Source: Amaurobius ferox
Taxonomy: Eukaryota > Arthropoda > Arachnida > Araneae > Amaurobiidae
Direction: 5' to 3'
DNA length: 64,000 nt
Assembly (NCBI GenBank): GCA_951213105.1
Contig: OX578140.1
Location: forward strand, 121,324,485-121,388,484
Positions 22,400-33,206 of the stretch are shown here, piece after piece. The position numbers and the translations under genes are program-made. The notes under the pieces were generated by a model. That model worked only from the letters and a program-made list of their open reading frames with translations, did not search any database and had not been told where the DNA came from. Within the stretch, counting starts at the first letter, position 1. Each line of letters begins with the position of its first letter.

Positions 22400-24448
22400 C
22401 TAGCAGCATACCCGTCCTTCGTACGGAATATATAATATAAAAAAACTTATAATTCGCAATCATGTGCAAATTCTGATAAAATATTAAATGTATTGCTCAT
22501 AAAGAGAAGTTTAAGAATATCTGTTCTCATTATGCAAAATTATCTTCACGGGCAAATCTGAAGAATAAAATATCCTGGCCCCTTTTGTAAACAAATTCAC
22601 ACACAAAAAAAAGAATTGAATCAATATATGCAACCACGTACTACTTATATTGTCGCAAATTAGAAAATATGCCAGTGTGTTAGTAGAAGCTTAAACATAT
22701 TGTAATATGAGTCTTAAAAATATTTACCAAAATGAAAAAGATGACGTAATAAATTGAAAGTATCAAAAATCCCCGTAATCTTAATACCAGAAGGTCGTAA
22801 TTGATTCCAATATATGCCAATATATATAAAAATTTTGCCAATATACCTGTACTACTTATATTCTCGTAGATTAGAAGATATACCCGTGCATTTGTAGAAG
22901 ATTGCTTGTACAACGTACTATATATGAGTTTCAACAATTTTCGTCATAATGAAACAATGGCATAATAATTTGAAAATATCAATAATTCCTGAAGCAACTG
23001 TCCCCGAAATATCAATAATAATGATGTTTAAACCTGAAGACCGTAATTGATATTATCCAGTCAAAAATGCAATGTCAATGAAATTTATTTTATATACATA
23101 TTTTTATTAGATTTAATAAAAATCGTATGACACATAACACATTGGATCCGTTGCTAAGCGACATGATATCATCTGCTTCAAATAAATTGATGGAAATCAT
23201 GTCGCCTGAATAATGTGATCTCCATGGAAGGTTTGGCGACATTTTCGTCTCCATGATATTTTTATGGATTTACAAATATTTTTATCAATGTAGTGATATT
23301 AAAAAAATGAGTTAAATGCGTTACTAAGTAGGATGGATGGACTGACCGACAAATGCTACAGAAACATCATTTCAGTACTCTATTCTAAAAAAACTAATTT
23401 AATTTCATTGATTTGGGTCATTTTTATCAATTTGGAGATATTTCCTCTAATTTGGTAAAGTTTAAGAAAAGTTGCCAAGTTATTTAGAGATATTCCACTA
23501 AATTCGTAGCTCTAAATTTACAGATCTGAAGAATAAAATATCCATATCCCGTTTGTATATATACTAAATGAAAACACTAAAATTGTATTAGAAGATACAT
23601 ACATCCGTTCTACTCTTTTTCTGCTTCAACAATCGGCTAAATGAATTTATTGGGTAAACACAATATATGAGTTTATTAGCTGAACACAATATATGAGCTT
23701 TGAAACCTCTTTGCTAAAATAAATAAAAGTGTGATGTACGCAGTTCGCAATATATATAATTAAAAGAACAATCAAACCGTTCATTTATTATGAGTTTATT
23801 AGCTAAACACAATATATGAGCTTGAAACCTCTTTGCTAAAATAAATAAAAGTAATGTACGCAGTCCGCAATATATATAATTAAAAGAACAATTAAACCGT
23901 TCATTTATAAAATATATTTTTACATCCATTTATTTATTATACAAATAGAAAAAATAGTAATAATAATTAACAAACACATTTAATTCCATTCCTTTGCCGA
24001 GCAACATGATATAAGATAGAATCTTCCTCATAAAATGCGAAATTAAATAACCATTTTAATTTCTTTATACTTCTAATCGTTGAGTAAATGCTTGTGAAAT
24101 ACATGGAGGTTAATACATGTAAAAACATGGAGGTAGATTTTTCCATTTAAATTCATGTTTCAAACAATTCATGCTTTCAGATAGTGACTATTTAATGCAA
24201 AAATCCTGCATCAAACTCAAAAATAAAGTTTTAATTCCCTTTGACGCTTTAAACAAACGATTTTTATCCTTTCCGTTTGGATAAACCACGGAGTTGGAGA
24301 GTAGAACTCCTATAAAAAAAAGTTCCGTTTTTCATTAATATCTCGACAACCCCTGGTCTTCGGTCCCCTGGTCTGGGACAAACAGACAGACAGACAGACA
24401 GATAGACAGACAGACAGACAGACAGATTTTCAATTTTATTTATATAGA
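22400..24448 (-). mobile_element. Helitron 2, non-autonomous
   Basis: Same family and orientation as Helitron 1. On the minus strand it starts TCTATATAAATAAAATTG after an A and ends CGGGTATGCTGCTAG before a T (22399). Only four bases (TTAA, 22396-22399) separate it from Helitron 1. The central palindrome is missing. It carries an extra direct duplication around 23650-23910 (ATGAGTTTATTAGCTAAACA and following sequence). A TCTG run is at 24383-24425. No coding capacity. Confidence 0.85.
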
Positions 24449-25009
24449 TTAATAATTAATGAAACGGTGCATTAGCCTACAAGCTGCAGATAATAAGGTA
24501 TTATATTATCAAAACTTCTCTCAATATATTCGAGTTATGAACACCATGTCTCTGGACGTAAGAATGTAATACTAGCTCAGTTATCTGTTTTTGAAAAGTA
24601 CTTAACAGGTCGTATTTTATATTTCGGTTATCATCTAAATTCTGACTTTGTTCAATAATTTTGGAACTTAAAAAAAAAAAAAAAAAAAAAAAAATAGAGG
24701 GTGGAAGAGGTAATTTTTGAAATGTTGTCTTCACTTTAAGACTAAAGATTTTAAGTGTTTTTGAAGTGGTAAATGCGGAAATATGTTTGATTTAACATTT
24801 AAATCAGATTATGCTATCCAAAAGTTTAAAAGCTATTTCATAAATGTCTTTGCATTTCACAAATAATTAAACCACCGTATATATAAATTTTGTAATTTTT
24901 ATTTACAAAAGTGAAATAAATTGATAAAGACTTTTATTTCGACTAGTTAACATTGTTCGATTAGGTGATTGCATTAAATTTGTTGAAAGAGAAAAAAAAA
25001 TAGTGTTCC
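24449..25009. other. no recognised gene, poly-A tract
   Basis: A run of 25 A lies at 24670-24694. The minus open frame at 24501-24734 runs through its complement and is not supported. Confidence 0.4.
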
Positions 25010-25435
25010 TTTATTTTACCAGCTGCAGTAGAAATTTGAACCCCTAATTATAAACAGAATTTTCGCAGAAATCCACTAGCACACGATACTGATTGTTGAG
25101 AACTCTGGATTCAAAGCATGCATTTAAAACTGCATTTATTTGTTCTCATTTCGAAACACACAATTTTGAATAATTTAATTCTATTTCATTTTATTTTTCC
25201 CATGGCAATATTGAGGTTACGTGTTTCAATTATTAAAGGATTCAATAAATAAGTCTTTATGGAGGAGTAGAATTATCTAAAAGCACATTTAAGGTGTAAT
25301 TAAATGTGCATTTTGACAGTGAGGTAAATTGCTTTTGCGGCTTAACCTTCCTTTGTGAAGCTGTGGGATATTAACAGTTTAGTAAAATGCTATTTGAATT
25401 TATGGGGCATATGGGCAGAGTTATTACACAAATTC
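25010..25435 (+). repeat. fourth copy of the 0.5-kb repeat
   Basis: Landmarks CAGCTGCAGTAGAAATTTGA, GAGGTTACGTGTTTCAATTA, CAATAAATAAGTC, TTTATGGAGGAG and ATATTAACAGTT match 17440-18850. The block between 18962 and 25009, which includes two Helitrons, therefore separates copies of one repeat series. Confidence 0.65.
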
Positions 25436-25544
25436 GTGGACAAACAGTCTTTTAGTTTTTTAAGTGTATTTGTTATTCTTTATTCAATTGTATTTGTTAT
25501 TATTACTTCTATCCTACTCTCTGTAGATGTGTTAGAGACATATT

Positions 25545-25860
25545 TCATTTCACTATTTTCTGGTGGCGGACTTATTCATAGTTTCAGTCGACTACCAAGA
25601 CGAGTTTTCTATCGACTCCCAAGCGAAGCCACGACCAGGAGAGCGAGGTCAGCGAAACCATTTACCGGACGAGACCCAAGAAGGGTCCCGTCAAGTTCCG
25701 ACCCCAGTCGACGACGGGTCTGGAAACGGTCGATAAAGACACAGTTCCTCTTCCCCACACAGAAGAGTCTGCTTCATGAGCCCGAGTGCGAACTCACGGG
25801 AGCAATCCACAGAATAATTTACCCTCGGAAAAGAGGACCAGAGCTATAAGGAGCTAAGAT
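25545..25860 (+). other. GC-rich island with open frame, unidentified
   Basis: A block of about 300 bases with clearly higher GC than its surroundings. A plus frame that is open from 25355 to 25849 becomes rich in Arg, Ser and Pro (R-R-A-R-S-A-K, R-D-P-R-R-V-P-S-S-S-D-P-S-R-R-R) and ends R-K-R-G-P-E-L. No domain is recognised. The Arg-rich reading may simply reflect composition. Candidates are a captured exon, part of an LTR element or a 5-prime UTR. Neither ends nor splice sites settle it. Confidence 0.35.
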
Positions 25861-26516
25861 CCATACACCAAATTTAAAGGTAGGCCGCTTCGAGGAGGGG
25901 GGGGGGTGCTGTTCAAGTTATACAGTTACGAAAAGACAAAAATGCTGACTTAAACAACTTTTTAATGCATCAACTTGGGTTCTCAGAGGGGAAAAATCCT
26001 GTCGGGAGATCGCGTCTCAGGGGTCATACCCAAATTACGAAAGAAAACTCTGATTACATAAATAAATAATAATTTTGCTATTTATTGGTACAAAAGTATC
26101 CACACTGTGTAGAAATAATAACTTTACACAGATTACAAAGCTTGTTCAAAATGTTTCCCATCCACACCAAAGATCCATTAAAGATAAGAGTCAGACATTA
26201 TTTGCCTATGATGCATTTCTGCGTTGCGTCATTTGCACTCTAGCTGTAAGCATTTACATTTTAATGTGTGAATAATCCCTCACCAATTTTGTTTAAACAT
26301 ATCTCTGGGTCTTTTTATGGTAAAATGCTGTGATTTTGTACATCACCTTATTAGTGTACATTTTAGTCATTGGAAATGTTTTTGTAAGGGGACCGTATAC
26401 AAATTTCAATTTTGTATTTCTTCAAATTTAATCCCCTGAAAATTTTTATCGATTTCATAAAATACTGTACCTTTCTTTACGCAACTTTGTAATTTATTAT
26501 AAGATCAATATTTAAG

Positions 26517-26517
<1 letters not shown>
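25861..26517. other. no recognised gene
   Basis: A G-run (25898-25906) and AT-rich sequence. The plus frame at 26075-26275 has no recognisable domain. Confidence 0.4.
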
Positions 26518-26556
<39 letters not shown>

Positions 26557-26708
26557 CGGTGCTGTTCTTTTCTCTTATCGGCATTATGGCCGTGAATTTG
26601 CTTCTATGGTGATGTTAATATTACTTGAATTGTATTTTTATTTTTTTTTTATTTTTACATAATTCTTATTATTACATATTTCAAATATATATATATATAT
26701 ATATATAA
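26518..26708. repeat. two (TA)n microsatellites
   Basis: (TA)n at about 26518-26554 and 26684-26708, with AT-rich sequence between. Confidence 0.9.
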
Positions 26709-26794
26709 ATTAATATATAATATAAGTGTGCAAATTATAAAATACCAGAAACCACACAAATAAGGCGCGATGCTGCACTACAATGTGGATTGAA

Positions 26795-27287
26795 ATATCA
26801 TACCAGAAAAGTAGACAAGTAAAAGGAAGCAATATATCAAAGAATAGCCGGGGGGGGGGGCTGTGACCCCCACTCCCCGGTTAAGAAAGCTTTTCTTCTA
26901 GACAACACTCCCGGTAGCCGATATATTGCACAAGAAATGAATACCGAAGTATCAAAATTTAAAAAGATGTAAAAAGAGGTACAGAACATGAAAACATGGA
27001 ATATCATACCAGAAAAGTAGACAAGTAAAAGGAAGCAATATATCAAAGAATGGCCGGGGGCGGTTTGGATTATATATCAAGTGGGTTATTCCATGTTTTC
27101 ATGTTCTGTACCTCTATTTACATCTTTTTAAATTTTGATACTTCGGTATTCATTTCTTGTGCAATATATCGGCTACCGGGAGTGTTGTCTAGACGAAAAG
27201 CTTTCTTAACCGGGGAGTGGGGATCACAACCCCCCCCCGGCTATTCTTTGATATATTGCTTCCTTTTACTTGTCTACTTTTCTGGTA

Positions 27288-27294
<7 letters not shown>
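26795..27294. repeat. long foldback with 208-bp arms
   Basis: The left arm 26795-27002 and right arm 27087-27294 are reverse complements with few differences (for example, the G/C-run lengths near 26850 and 27235). The 84-base spacer begins with a direct copy of the first 60 or so bases of the left arm (27003-27062). The outer end joins a (TA)n tract at 27291. Related in sequence to the foldback at 56073-56781. Open frames within it (26837-27046, 27050-27562) mirror each other and are not genes. Confidence 0.9.

Positions 27295-27334
<40 letters not shown>
27291..27334. repeat. (TA)n microsatellite
   Basis: About 22 TA dinucleotides between the foldback and the SINE. Confidence 0.95.
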
Positions 27335-27337
<3 letters not shown>

Positions 27338-27339
27338 TT

Positions 27340-27561
27340 GCCGACGTGGTGGTCGAGCGGTCAAGGCGAGCGTTTCCAACCGATCGTTCGACAGCCGAGT
27401 TGTGGGTTCGAGTCCCACGTAAGGCATGGATGTTGTGTTGTTGGGCGCAGTGTGTTCCGCCTCCCTCTGGTGCGACTGGGGCAACGTCCTAGGACGGCTA
27501 AATGGTTCACGTTCTGGCCGATGTATAGGCGAATGATGAAAGTCAAATGCCTGGCCATTTG

Positions 27562-27564
<3 letters not shown>
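27340..27564 (+). mobile_element. tRNA-headed SINE
   Basis: The head starts GCCGACGTGGTGGTCGAGCG (box A) and has GGGTTCGAGTCCC (box B) at about 27404-27416, typical of a class II tRNA-derived promoter. The linker GGCATGGATGTTGTGTTG is shared with the SINE at 1785-2039. The body ends CCTGGCCATTTGATT and runs straight into (TA)n, so the tail is not the AAC type. (TA)n on both sides hides any target duplication. Confidence 0.75.

Positions 27565-27565
<1 letters not shown>

Positions 27566-27602
<37 letters not shown>
27566..27602. repeat. (TA)n microsatellite
   Basis: About 18 TA units directly after the SINE. Confidence 0.95.
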
Positions 27603-27606
<4 letters not shown>

Positions 27607-28532
27607 ATTGTAATTGTGGCTTTTCTTATTAGTTTACCGAATTATCAACAAAGGTTGCCCGATGTTTTACTGTGAGGAGAGTGGTTACTTCAACGCGATT
27701 CCAGTACTTCTTCAGTATTTTATACATTACTATATATTGTGTAGAAAGAGCTTGTCTTGAGATTTATAATCAAATATTTGAATGTCCACATTTCACAATT
27801 TTCTTATATGAACTATAGAAATATTTACGATTCCCGCGAAAATGTTTTTTAATTCCCATTTCTTAATTCCTTTAACCGCTTCAAAATTTGTTTAGTCATT
27901 CCCTCGCTCAAAATTTCAATTAATTTTCGGGAAAATAATTTCATGTATGTAAATATGTTTAATATAATTAAATGTTTATTCAGTTTATATGTGTAATGCA
28001 GTACAAAAAATAACCAAATAACAGAATATGCTTTCTGAAATATCGGTCTCTTGGGGTGAAGGAAGAAATTAATTTAGAAAATATTTCGTTTGCTTTAAAA
28101 ATTTTTTTTACATGGATTTTAGCGTTACATTCAATTACTGTGACGTATAACTTTTACTTTAAACAGATATTTTTTTGGCAATCCTGTTTTTACCATGTTT
28201 CGCAGCAAGCAAAGTGAATACCGCGAACTATTTAATCTCAAAAAAATTTATTCTTAAGATATGAGGGCACAGTACGAAAAGAACGAAGAATAGCAATTTC
28301 ATTACTTAGTGCAGGCTGAACTAATATGATATAACTTGGCTGAATAATTTGATGTTAAATGAATTTCTCTTTCAGATTTAAAAGGGTTTTTCCTTTAATA
28401 TTTGTATATGTTTTTTTTAAAAGGCTAGAAATTTAAATCGCTTTTATGTGATACTGCATAAATATTCCACAGAATTCGTCATGTTTTGTGATTTAGAGTA
28501 TTAAAAATACCAACATCATAAAATTAAAATTA
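27603..28532. other. no recognised feature
   Basis: AT-rich, with no coding or RNA signal recognised. Confidence 0.4.
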
Positions 28533-29095
28533 GTTGTTGTTTCCTGCCGTCTATTGTCTAACGGCAGCTAGACACTGTCCATGAGACCGTTAACACTCTG
28601 GAAATCAAGAGCAAGTATGGGCTTTGACGTAAAATTGTCTCTTGTGTGCTGTAGACAGTGGAGTATTCAGGTAAATGCTCGATACTACATCTGCTGCAGA
28701 TAGGCTAAACCTTACGGCCATGAATATATGAGAGACTCTTTAATTAGCCATTGGCAAATCTGGATAACACCGTCTGATCCTTTCTCTCACAGGTAAGACC
28801 ACGGGGACCATCGAGGTTCTGATACCAGTCACATGTTGGAGGGGCGAGTCATGTCTTTTTATCCAATTTTTATTCTTCTAGAGTAGAGCTCTATGAAGGT
28901 AAGGGAATTAGTGGAAGCCAAAGATTCCCTAGTGACCCCCGTTACTAGGTTATTGGCAATGTCATTACTATCCACGTGATAGGGCAACCAATGCGGTTGC
29001 ACATCATGGGACGAAGAAAGGCATTTAAGTTTGCTCAATATAGAAATATTGGTCCTATCTCCGACTCTCATCCAATTACTCAAGTGCATTAAAAT
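28533..29095 (-). pseudogene. non-LTR retrotransposon 3-prime end with RNase H remnant
   Basis: The minus frame at 28859-29089 contains W-L-P-Y-H-V-D-S-N-D-I-A-N-N-L and, after a short gap, S-L-T-F-I-E-L-Y-S-R. This corresponds to the RNase H motif W-x-P-S-H-V-x-x-x-G-N-E-x-A-D-x-L of Jockey/LOA-like LINEs, with the G-N-E and A-D residues mutated. Downstream on the same strand (to 28533) is a decayed segment with L-K-S-L-S, then C-S-R-C-S, resembling the cysteine-rich tail such polyproteins carry, followed by an AACAACAAC-type tail at 28533-28541. It shares landmarks with the second LINE end at 42358-42625. Frame breaks and the missing reverse transcriptase show a dead 5-prime-truncated copy. 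Confidence 0.65.
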
Positions 29096-29149
29096 TAGTG
29101 GATAGGGTGTGTGAATAAAGGTGTCAGGGTTAATCTTGTATAGGAATAA

Positions 29150-29720
29150 AAACAGTACACGGCTACTATTCAGAACTCAGAACTGTGCCCCTTAGGGAAA
29201 TCTCCGAGTTGATGCAAAGATGGCAGGGTGATATTTCCTGCAAACAGTTTTATAAGTCTTTTCCCAAATATTGTAATGATCCTCTGCAATTCTTCAAGTA
29301 ACGACATTGTCCTCGATTTTTTTTTCTCTTGGCCGTATTTTGAGTATCGGGATTAAAAATAAATCACAGGATGTCAGAACAGGGTAGATGGAAAGGGCGC
29401 TAGAAAGAAACTATTTTTTGGCATGAATTCACCGACAAAATTTGCTGTGTGAAGAACAAATCAGTCCGCAGGTGATATCACAGCCAGTACTGCACATGAA
29501 CAACTGTACTGTAAAACGTGTTCTTGAACCGTCTTTAATGATAATGGAAACTTCGGAATATAACAGCATAAGAAGTATCGCTAGTGATAACAGACAGGCT
29601 TGAGCCCTATAAAAATAACATAATCATTGACTTGTGTTATATTTGTGACTCACAATTTTCTTAATCGTGACCTTCTTCACTTATGTACGAGGTGTCTTTT
29701 TAACTCGACAGTGATTCGCA
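29150..29720 (-). pseudogene. possible mariner-type transposase remnant
   Basis: Reading minus frames with breaks gives a C-D-L-F-L-I-P-like stretch, then E-D-N-V-V-T, then a pattern resembling the mariner C-terminal region after the third catalytic Asp. Near 29690-29706, ACGAGGTGTCTTTTTAA resembles one mariner terminal repeat. Several stops interrupt every frame and no second terminal repeat was found. The call rests on weak resemblance. Confidence 0.25.
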
Positions 29721-31193
29721 ATTAAAAACTAATGCTAAGTTTGCTTTCCTCCAGAAAGTCGTCCATAGGAGGCATAAATTTGGGCAGTATGGTCATACAT
29801 AGCTCTTGTGTACAGCCATTAAATCAATTTTCCTCCCTTAGTCAATGCGTACTACTTTATGTGCCACGGAATCTATCATAATTGTAAATTACAAAGCAAA
29901 GCATTTTCCTCTCAATGGTATCATCAGATATATCTGATATCTTAATGATATCATCGGGATTATTGATCACTGGACTCCTGATGGATGACTGTACCATTCG
30001 TGAACTAATTACAAAAATGCAAAATCCGATATTGTTGTTTACATATATAACAAACTATCACAAGGCATACAACTAACTACGAGTATAATACAAATTACAT
30101 ATATAACTAACTACAATATGGCAGAATCTGATGTTGTCATTTAGGAGCATAAATATGGTTTTCATATATTAACACTGTTTCTGTAATGATACGATTTCAC
30201 ATTGTATGGTACACTGTTAATTTTTTCAAATTGATAAAGGTTATTAAATTTTAAAAAGAACTGACAAGGAGAAGGGTCAGTGCTGTAATTACATATTGGT
30301 TTTAAATAACGTAAAGTGCAGCTGAAATATTGTCAAGAGACATTTTGCAATACTCAAGCGTTAAAGAAAAAAGTGATGCAAAACTATATATGGTCCGTAT
30401 GGAAACTTTGAACACATATTTATTCATGTTGTTATGCTTAGGAAGAATCGCAAGTAATGAAACGTAGCATCAGCCAAGGCTAAATTTTATTCTACTGAGT
30501 AACGCCATTTAGTAAAAGATTTGACATTTCGTGATTTGACCAGTGATTATATTTTGGATTATGTCATATCTTTATTTATCTATTGAAATCTGTTGCATTC
30601 TGCTATCACTGTCGGCTCATGAGGTGACGCAGCATAAGCTTTGCTTCACTTAAAGTTATTGCCTGAATGTGTTATTATTATTATTTGGCGAATTTTTCAG
30701 ACTTGTTTGGATATTTTTAGACAATAATTGACAAAACTTGTGCCAGTAGTATGATGTGTTTCGATATTTGTTTGTTATGCAGGAGGAGGGAAAATCTCGC
30801 TTCTGAATCTGCTTCACCCACCCCTGAAGTCACTGTCTTCTATAGTGTATAACTCTTATGCATCATTGTACGTGTTTACTGTTGGATGAACTCTTGCTAC
30901 AGCGAAGGTGTTTCACAATTTTCTATTGCCGCGTGTATTTCACTGGCAACAAAACATGTGCAAAAACACGTTGCAAACTTTCTTTTATTGCCATCTACGC
31001 ACGTTGTTTGCGCATGACAGGAACGTTTATCTAGGCTTCTTTTCTTGTTAATGCTTGAGTATTGTGGTTTTCGACTTGACTATTTAATTTTCTTGTGTTG
31101 AAATGTATTATAAAAAAATTCGCGGAAAATCGATGACTGCAAATACTGAACATTCTCCTTGTCTATTAAGAACAAGGAAAGGGGTTTACTTAC
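29721..31193. other. intronic sequence downstream of the channel exon (inferred)
   Basis: No coding, RNA or transposon signal was recognised. If the gene is intact, this is the beginning of the intron that follows the ERG exon, because the exon ends with a good donor at 31193-31188 on the minus strand. No match to the expected next exon (S6 and C-linker, S-L-M-Y-A-S-I-F-G-N) was seen anywhere at lower coordinates. Confidence 0.45.
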
Positions 31194-31590
31194 ATCCGAC
31201 GAGCATGACGATGATGGCGAAAATCTTCTCCATGTTGGTGTTCGGCGAGACGTTTCCAAAACCGACGCTGGTGAGGCTGGAGAAGGTGAAGTAGAGGGCG
31301 GTGACGTACTTGGACTTGATAGAAGGACCCCCCTGGCTGTCATTGCCGTAGAACTGATGCGTCATGTTAGCCAGGGCGTCAAGCCAGCCGATCTTGGGCT
31401 CCTGCAGGGCGCGTTCGGCGTTCGCAATCGCGTACCAAATGCACGCGAGCCAATGCGCGATCAGCGCGAAAGTTGCCACCAGCAGCAGCAGCACGGCGGC
31501 CCCGTACTCCGAGTAGCGGTCGATTTTGCGGGCCACGCGGACCAGCCGCAGGAGGCGAGCTGTTTTCAGAAGGCCGATCAACGTTGTTGT
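31194..31590 (-). CDS. sei: ERG-type (KCNH) voltage-gated K+ channel, pore exon
   Basis: A single 397-base exon with 132 full codons plus one base. The acceptor is TATACAG/ACAACA (AG at 31592-31591) and the donor is GGAT/GTAAGT (GT at 31193-31192). The translation starts [18 protein letters not shown], the S4 charge series, and continues with D-R-Y-S-E-Y-G. S5 (A-A-V-L-L-L-L to C-I-W-Y-A-I), an extracellular turret with an N-M-T sequon, the pore helix [14 protein letters not shown], the filter G-F-G-N and the start of S6 (E-K-I-F to M-L-V-G) follow. From L-I-G-L-L to M-L-V-G it is 129 residues, the same as I recall for human KCNH2 exon 7. The last base begins a split Ser codon (phase 1), as at KCNH2 residue 649. 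GFGN rather than GYG, plus S-P-N-T after it, identifies the ERG branch. ERG channels carry the rapidly inactivating, repolarising K+ current in the plasma membrane. The symbol follows Drosophila seizure. Exon GC is much higher than in the flanks, consistent with purifying selection. Confidence 0.93.
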
Positions 31591-31697
31591 CTGTATACAT
31601 AACAGAGGAAATGTTATATGTTAGAAATACCTAATCACAGCTAACTTCAATGTTAGAATTAGTTAAGATGGTGTCTTATTAACTAATTATGTCTGAC

Positions 31698-31950
31698 TGC
31701 ATTATGCTGTATGGTACGTATCATATGCTGTATGGTATGTATGATATGCTGTATGGTACGCATGATATGCTATATGGTATGTATGATATGCAGTATGGTA
31801 TATATGATATGCTGTATGGTATGTATGATATGCTGTATGGTACGCATGATATGCTGTATGGTATGTATGATATGCTGTATGGTATGTATGGTATGCTGTA
31901 TGGTATGTATGATATGCTGTATGGTATGTATGATATGCTGTATGGTATGT
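31698..31950. repeat. 21-bp minisatellite (ATGCTGTATGGTATGTATGAT)
   Basis: About 12 imperfect copies of a 21-base unit made of ATGCTGTATGGT plus ATGTATGAT variants. All three frames stay open because 21 is a multiple of three, so the open frames at 31689-32000 and their mirrors are artefacts. It sits about 110 bases upstream of the ERG exon acceptor. Confidence 0.95.
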
Positions 31951-32077
31951 TAATTAATGCCCTCATTTGCATGCACAACAGAGGAAATATTATATGTTAG
32001 AACAACTTGACAATAGCCAGTTTCGAATTTAGAATTATTTAAAGTGTCTAATTAGGTAATTACGTCTGGTTGCACAT

Positions 32078-32272
32078 GGTTGGTTGGTTGGTGTCGTGTC
32101 CCTGACATATTTATTAAAGAAGAATGTGTGCACTGCTTCTGTTTAGTCATAGACCAGGGGCACCCGAAGGTAGAAGTCTGAATTCTGCCCCAATAAGACA
32201 TAACAACATCCATGCCCGCAGGCGAGACTCGAACCAGCAATCTGGCAGCCGAGCCATCACGAGGAAACGAAA
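32078..32272 (-). mobile_element. tRNA-headed SINE, 5-prime truncated or decayed
   Basis: On the minus strand it has a box-B-like GGTTCGAGTCTCG and the linker GGGCATGGATGTTGTTATGT, as in the SINEs at 1785 and 27340. A GGGCAGAATTCAGACTTC body follows and ends near the ACCAACCAACCA stretch (32078-32091). It lies between the two near-identical copies of the tandem intron repeat. Confidence 0.6.
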
Positions 32273-32660
32273 CAACAGAGGAAATATTATATGTTAGAAC
32301 AACTTGACAATAGCCAGTTTCGAATTTAGAATTATTTAAAGTGCCTAATTAGGTAATTACGTCTGGTTGCACATGTTGTTTGGTATGTCCTAAGCATGTG
32401 TATTTTGTTGTCTATATTGTGCGATTACGCGCTGTGGATACATGCCAGGTTGAATGTGTCAAATATGGAAATATACATGATTTGTGGGATTGTGTGATTA
32501 CGTGCATTATGGTTATATGTACAGTTGCCCGTGTTCATGTGTATGGCTGTATGTATACGCAACAAAGAGATATGTTTTGTTTTTAAATATCTGACCTCAA
32601 CGAACTGTAAATTCGAATTAGTTTTAGCTGTGTCTAATTAAACACGTATGCGCAGTATAG

Positions 32661-33206
32661 AGAAATTCAATATATAGGATATGGTTTCATGTGCTGTATT
32701 ATATGCATAAAATCTATGTATGGTAGCATGTATCAAACGTAGATGTATGGTTGTATGCTTTAAATATATATGTGTGACTGCATATGTTAAAAATGTGTTT
32801 ATGTTTAATTTCTATTCTATACAGTGAAATCTGTTTACGACAAAATCGTATGGAACCTAGAAATAATACTATGGTTGTGTTCGCGACATTTTATATGCTT
32901 CTTAATATAAGCATATAAACATATTTGATTTATTTTCGTCAGATTTACAGTTAAAATTGTTTAAATTCATTGATATGGAATTACCAGTCATGTAATAAAA
33001 AGCTCTTTATGGCAATATATAACTTATATATACTATAGGAATCAAGATTTTCTTCTTCTTTTATAGAATTTTTATTAAACAAAATTTGTTTAATGTCAGT
33101 TTAGTAAAAACAAATTGAAGTATCCGGGTATTTTAACACGGAAAAAAACGTAAAGATTGTTTTGAAACAATGCTAACTTACAAAGTGAGTATATTTTAGC
33201 TTTTTT
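32661..33206. other. no recognised gene
   Basis: AT-rich, with TATG-rich phrases similar in composition to the minisatellite region. No gene signal. Confidence 0.4.

Larger units (their letters stand above)
31601..32660. repeat. tandemly duplicated intron segment upstream of the exon
   Basis: A block with AACAGAGGAAATRTTATATGTTAG-like sequence, CAGTTTCGAATTTAGAATT and TCTAATTAGGTAATTACGTCTG-like landmarks is nearly identical at 31977-32078 and 32276-32375. Diverged relatives lie at 31601-31700 and 32560-32660. The copy nearest the exon contains the pyrimidine-rich tract of the exon acceptor (minus strand). A 21-bp minisatellite and a SINE separate the copies. Confidence 0.75.

Noticed and set aside
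27050..27562. 170-codon plus frame
   Set aside because: It crosses a foldback arm, a (TA)n tract and a SINE. The same peptide appears mirrored at 26837-27046 because the arms are inverted copies.
31159..31602. 147-codon plus-strand frame opposite the channel exon
   Set aside because: Shadow of the GC-rich ERG exon. The minus strand carries the conserved channel sequence with proper splice sites.
31689..32000. Open frames rich in M-L-Y-G or C-C-M-V repeats
   Set aside because: Translation of the 21-bp minisatellite. All frames and the opposite strand are open for the same reason.
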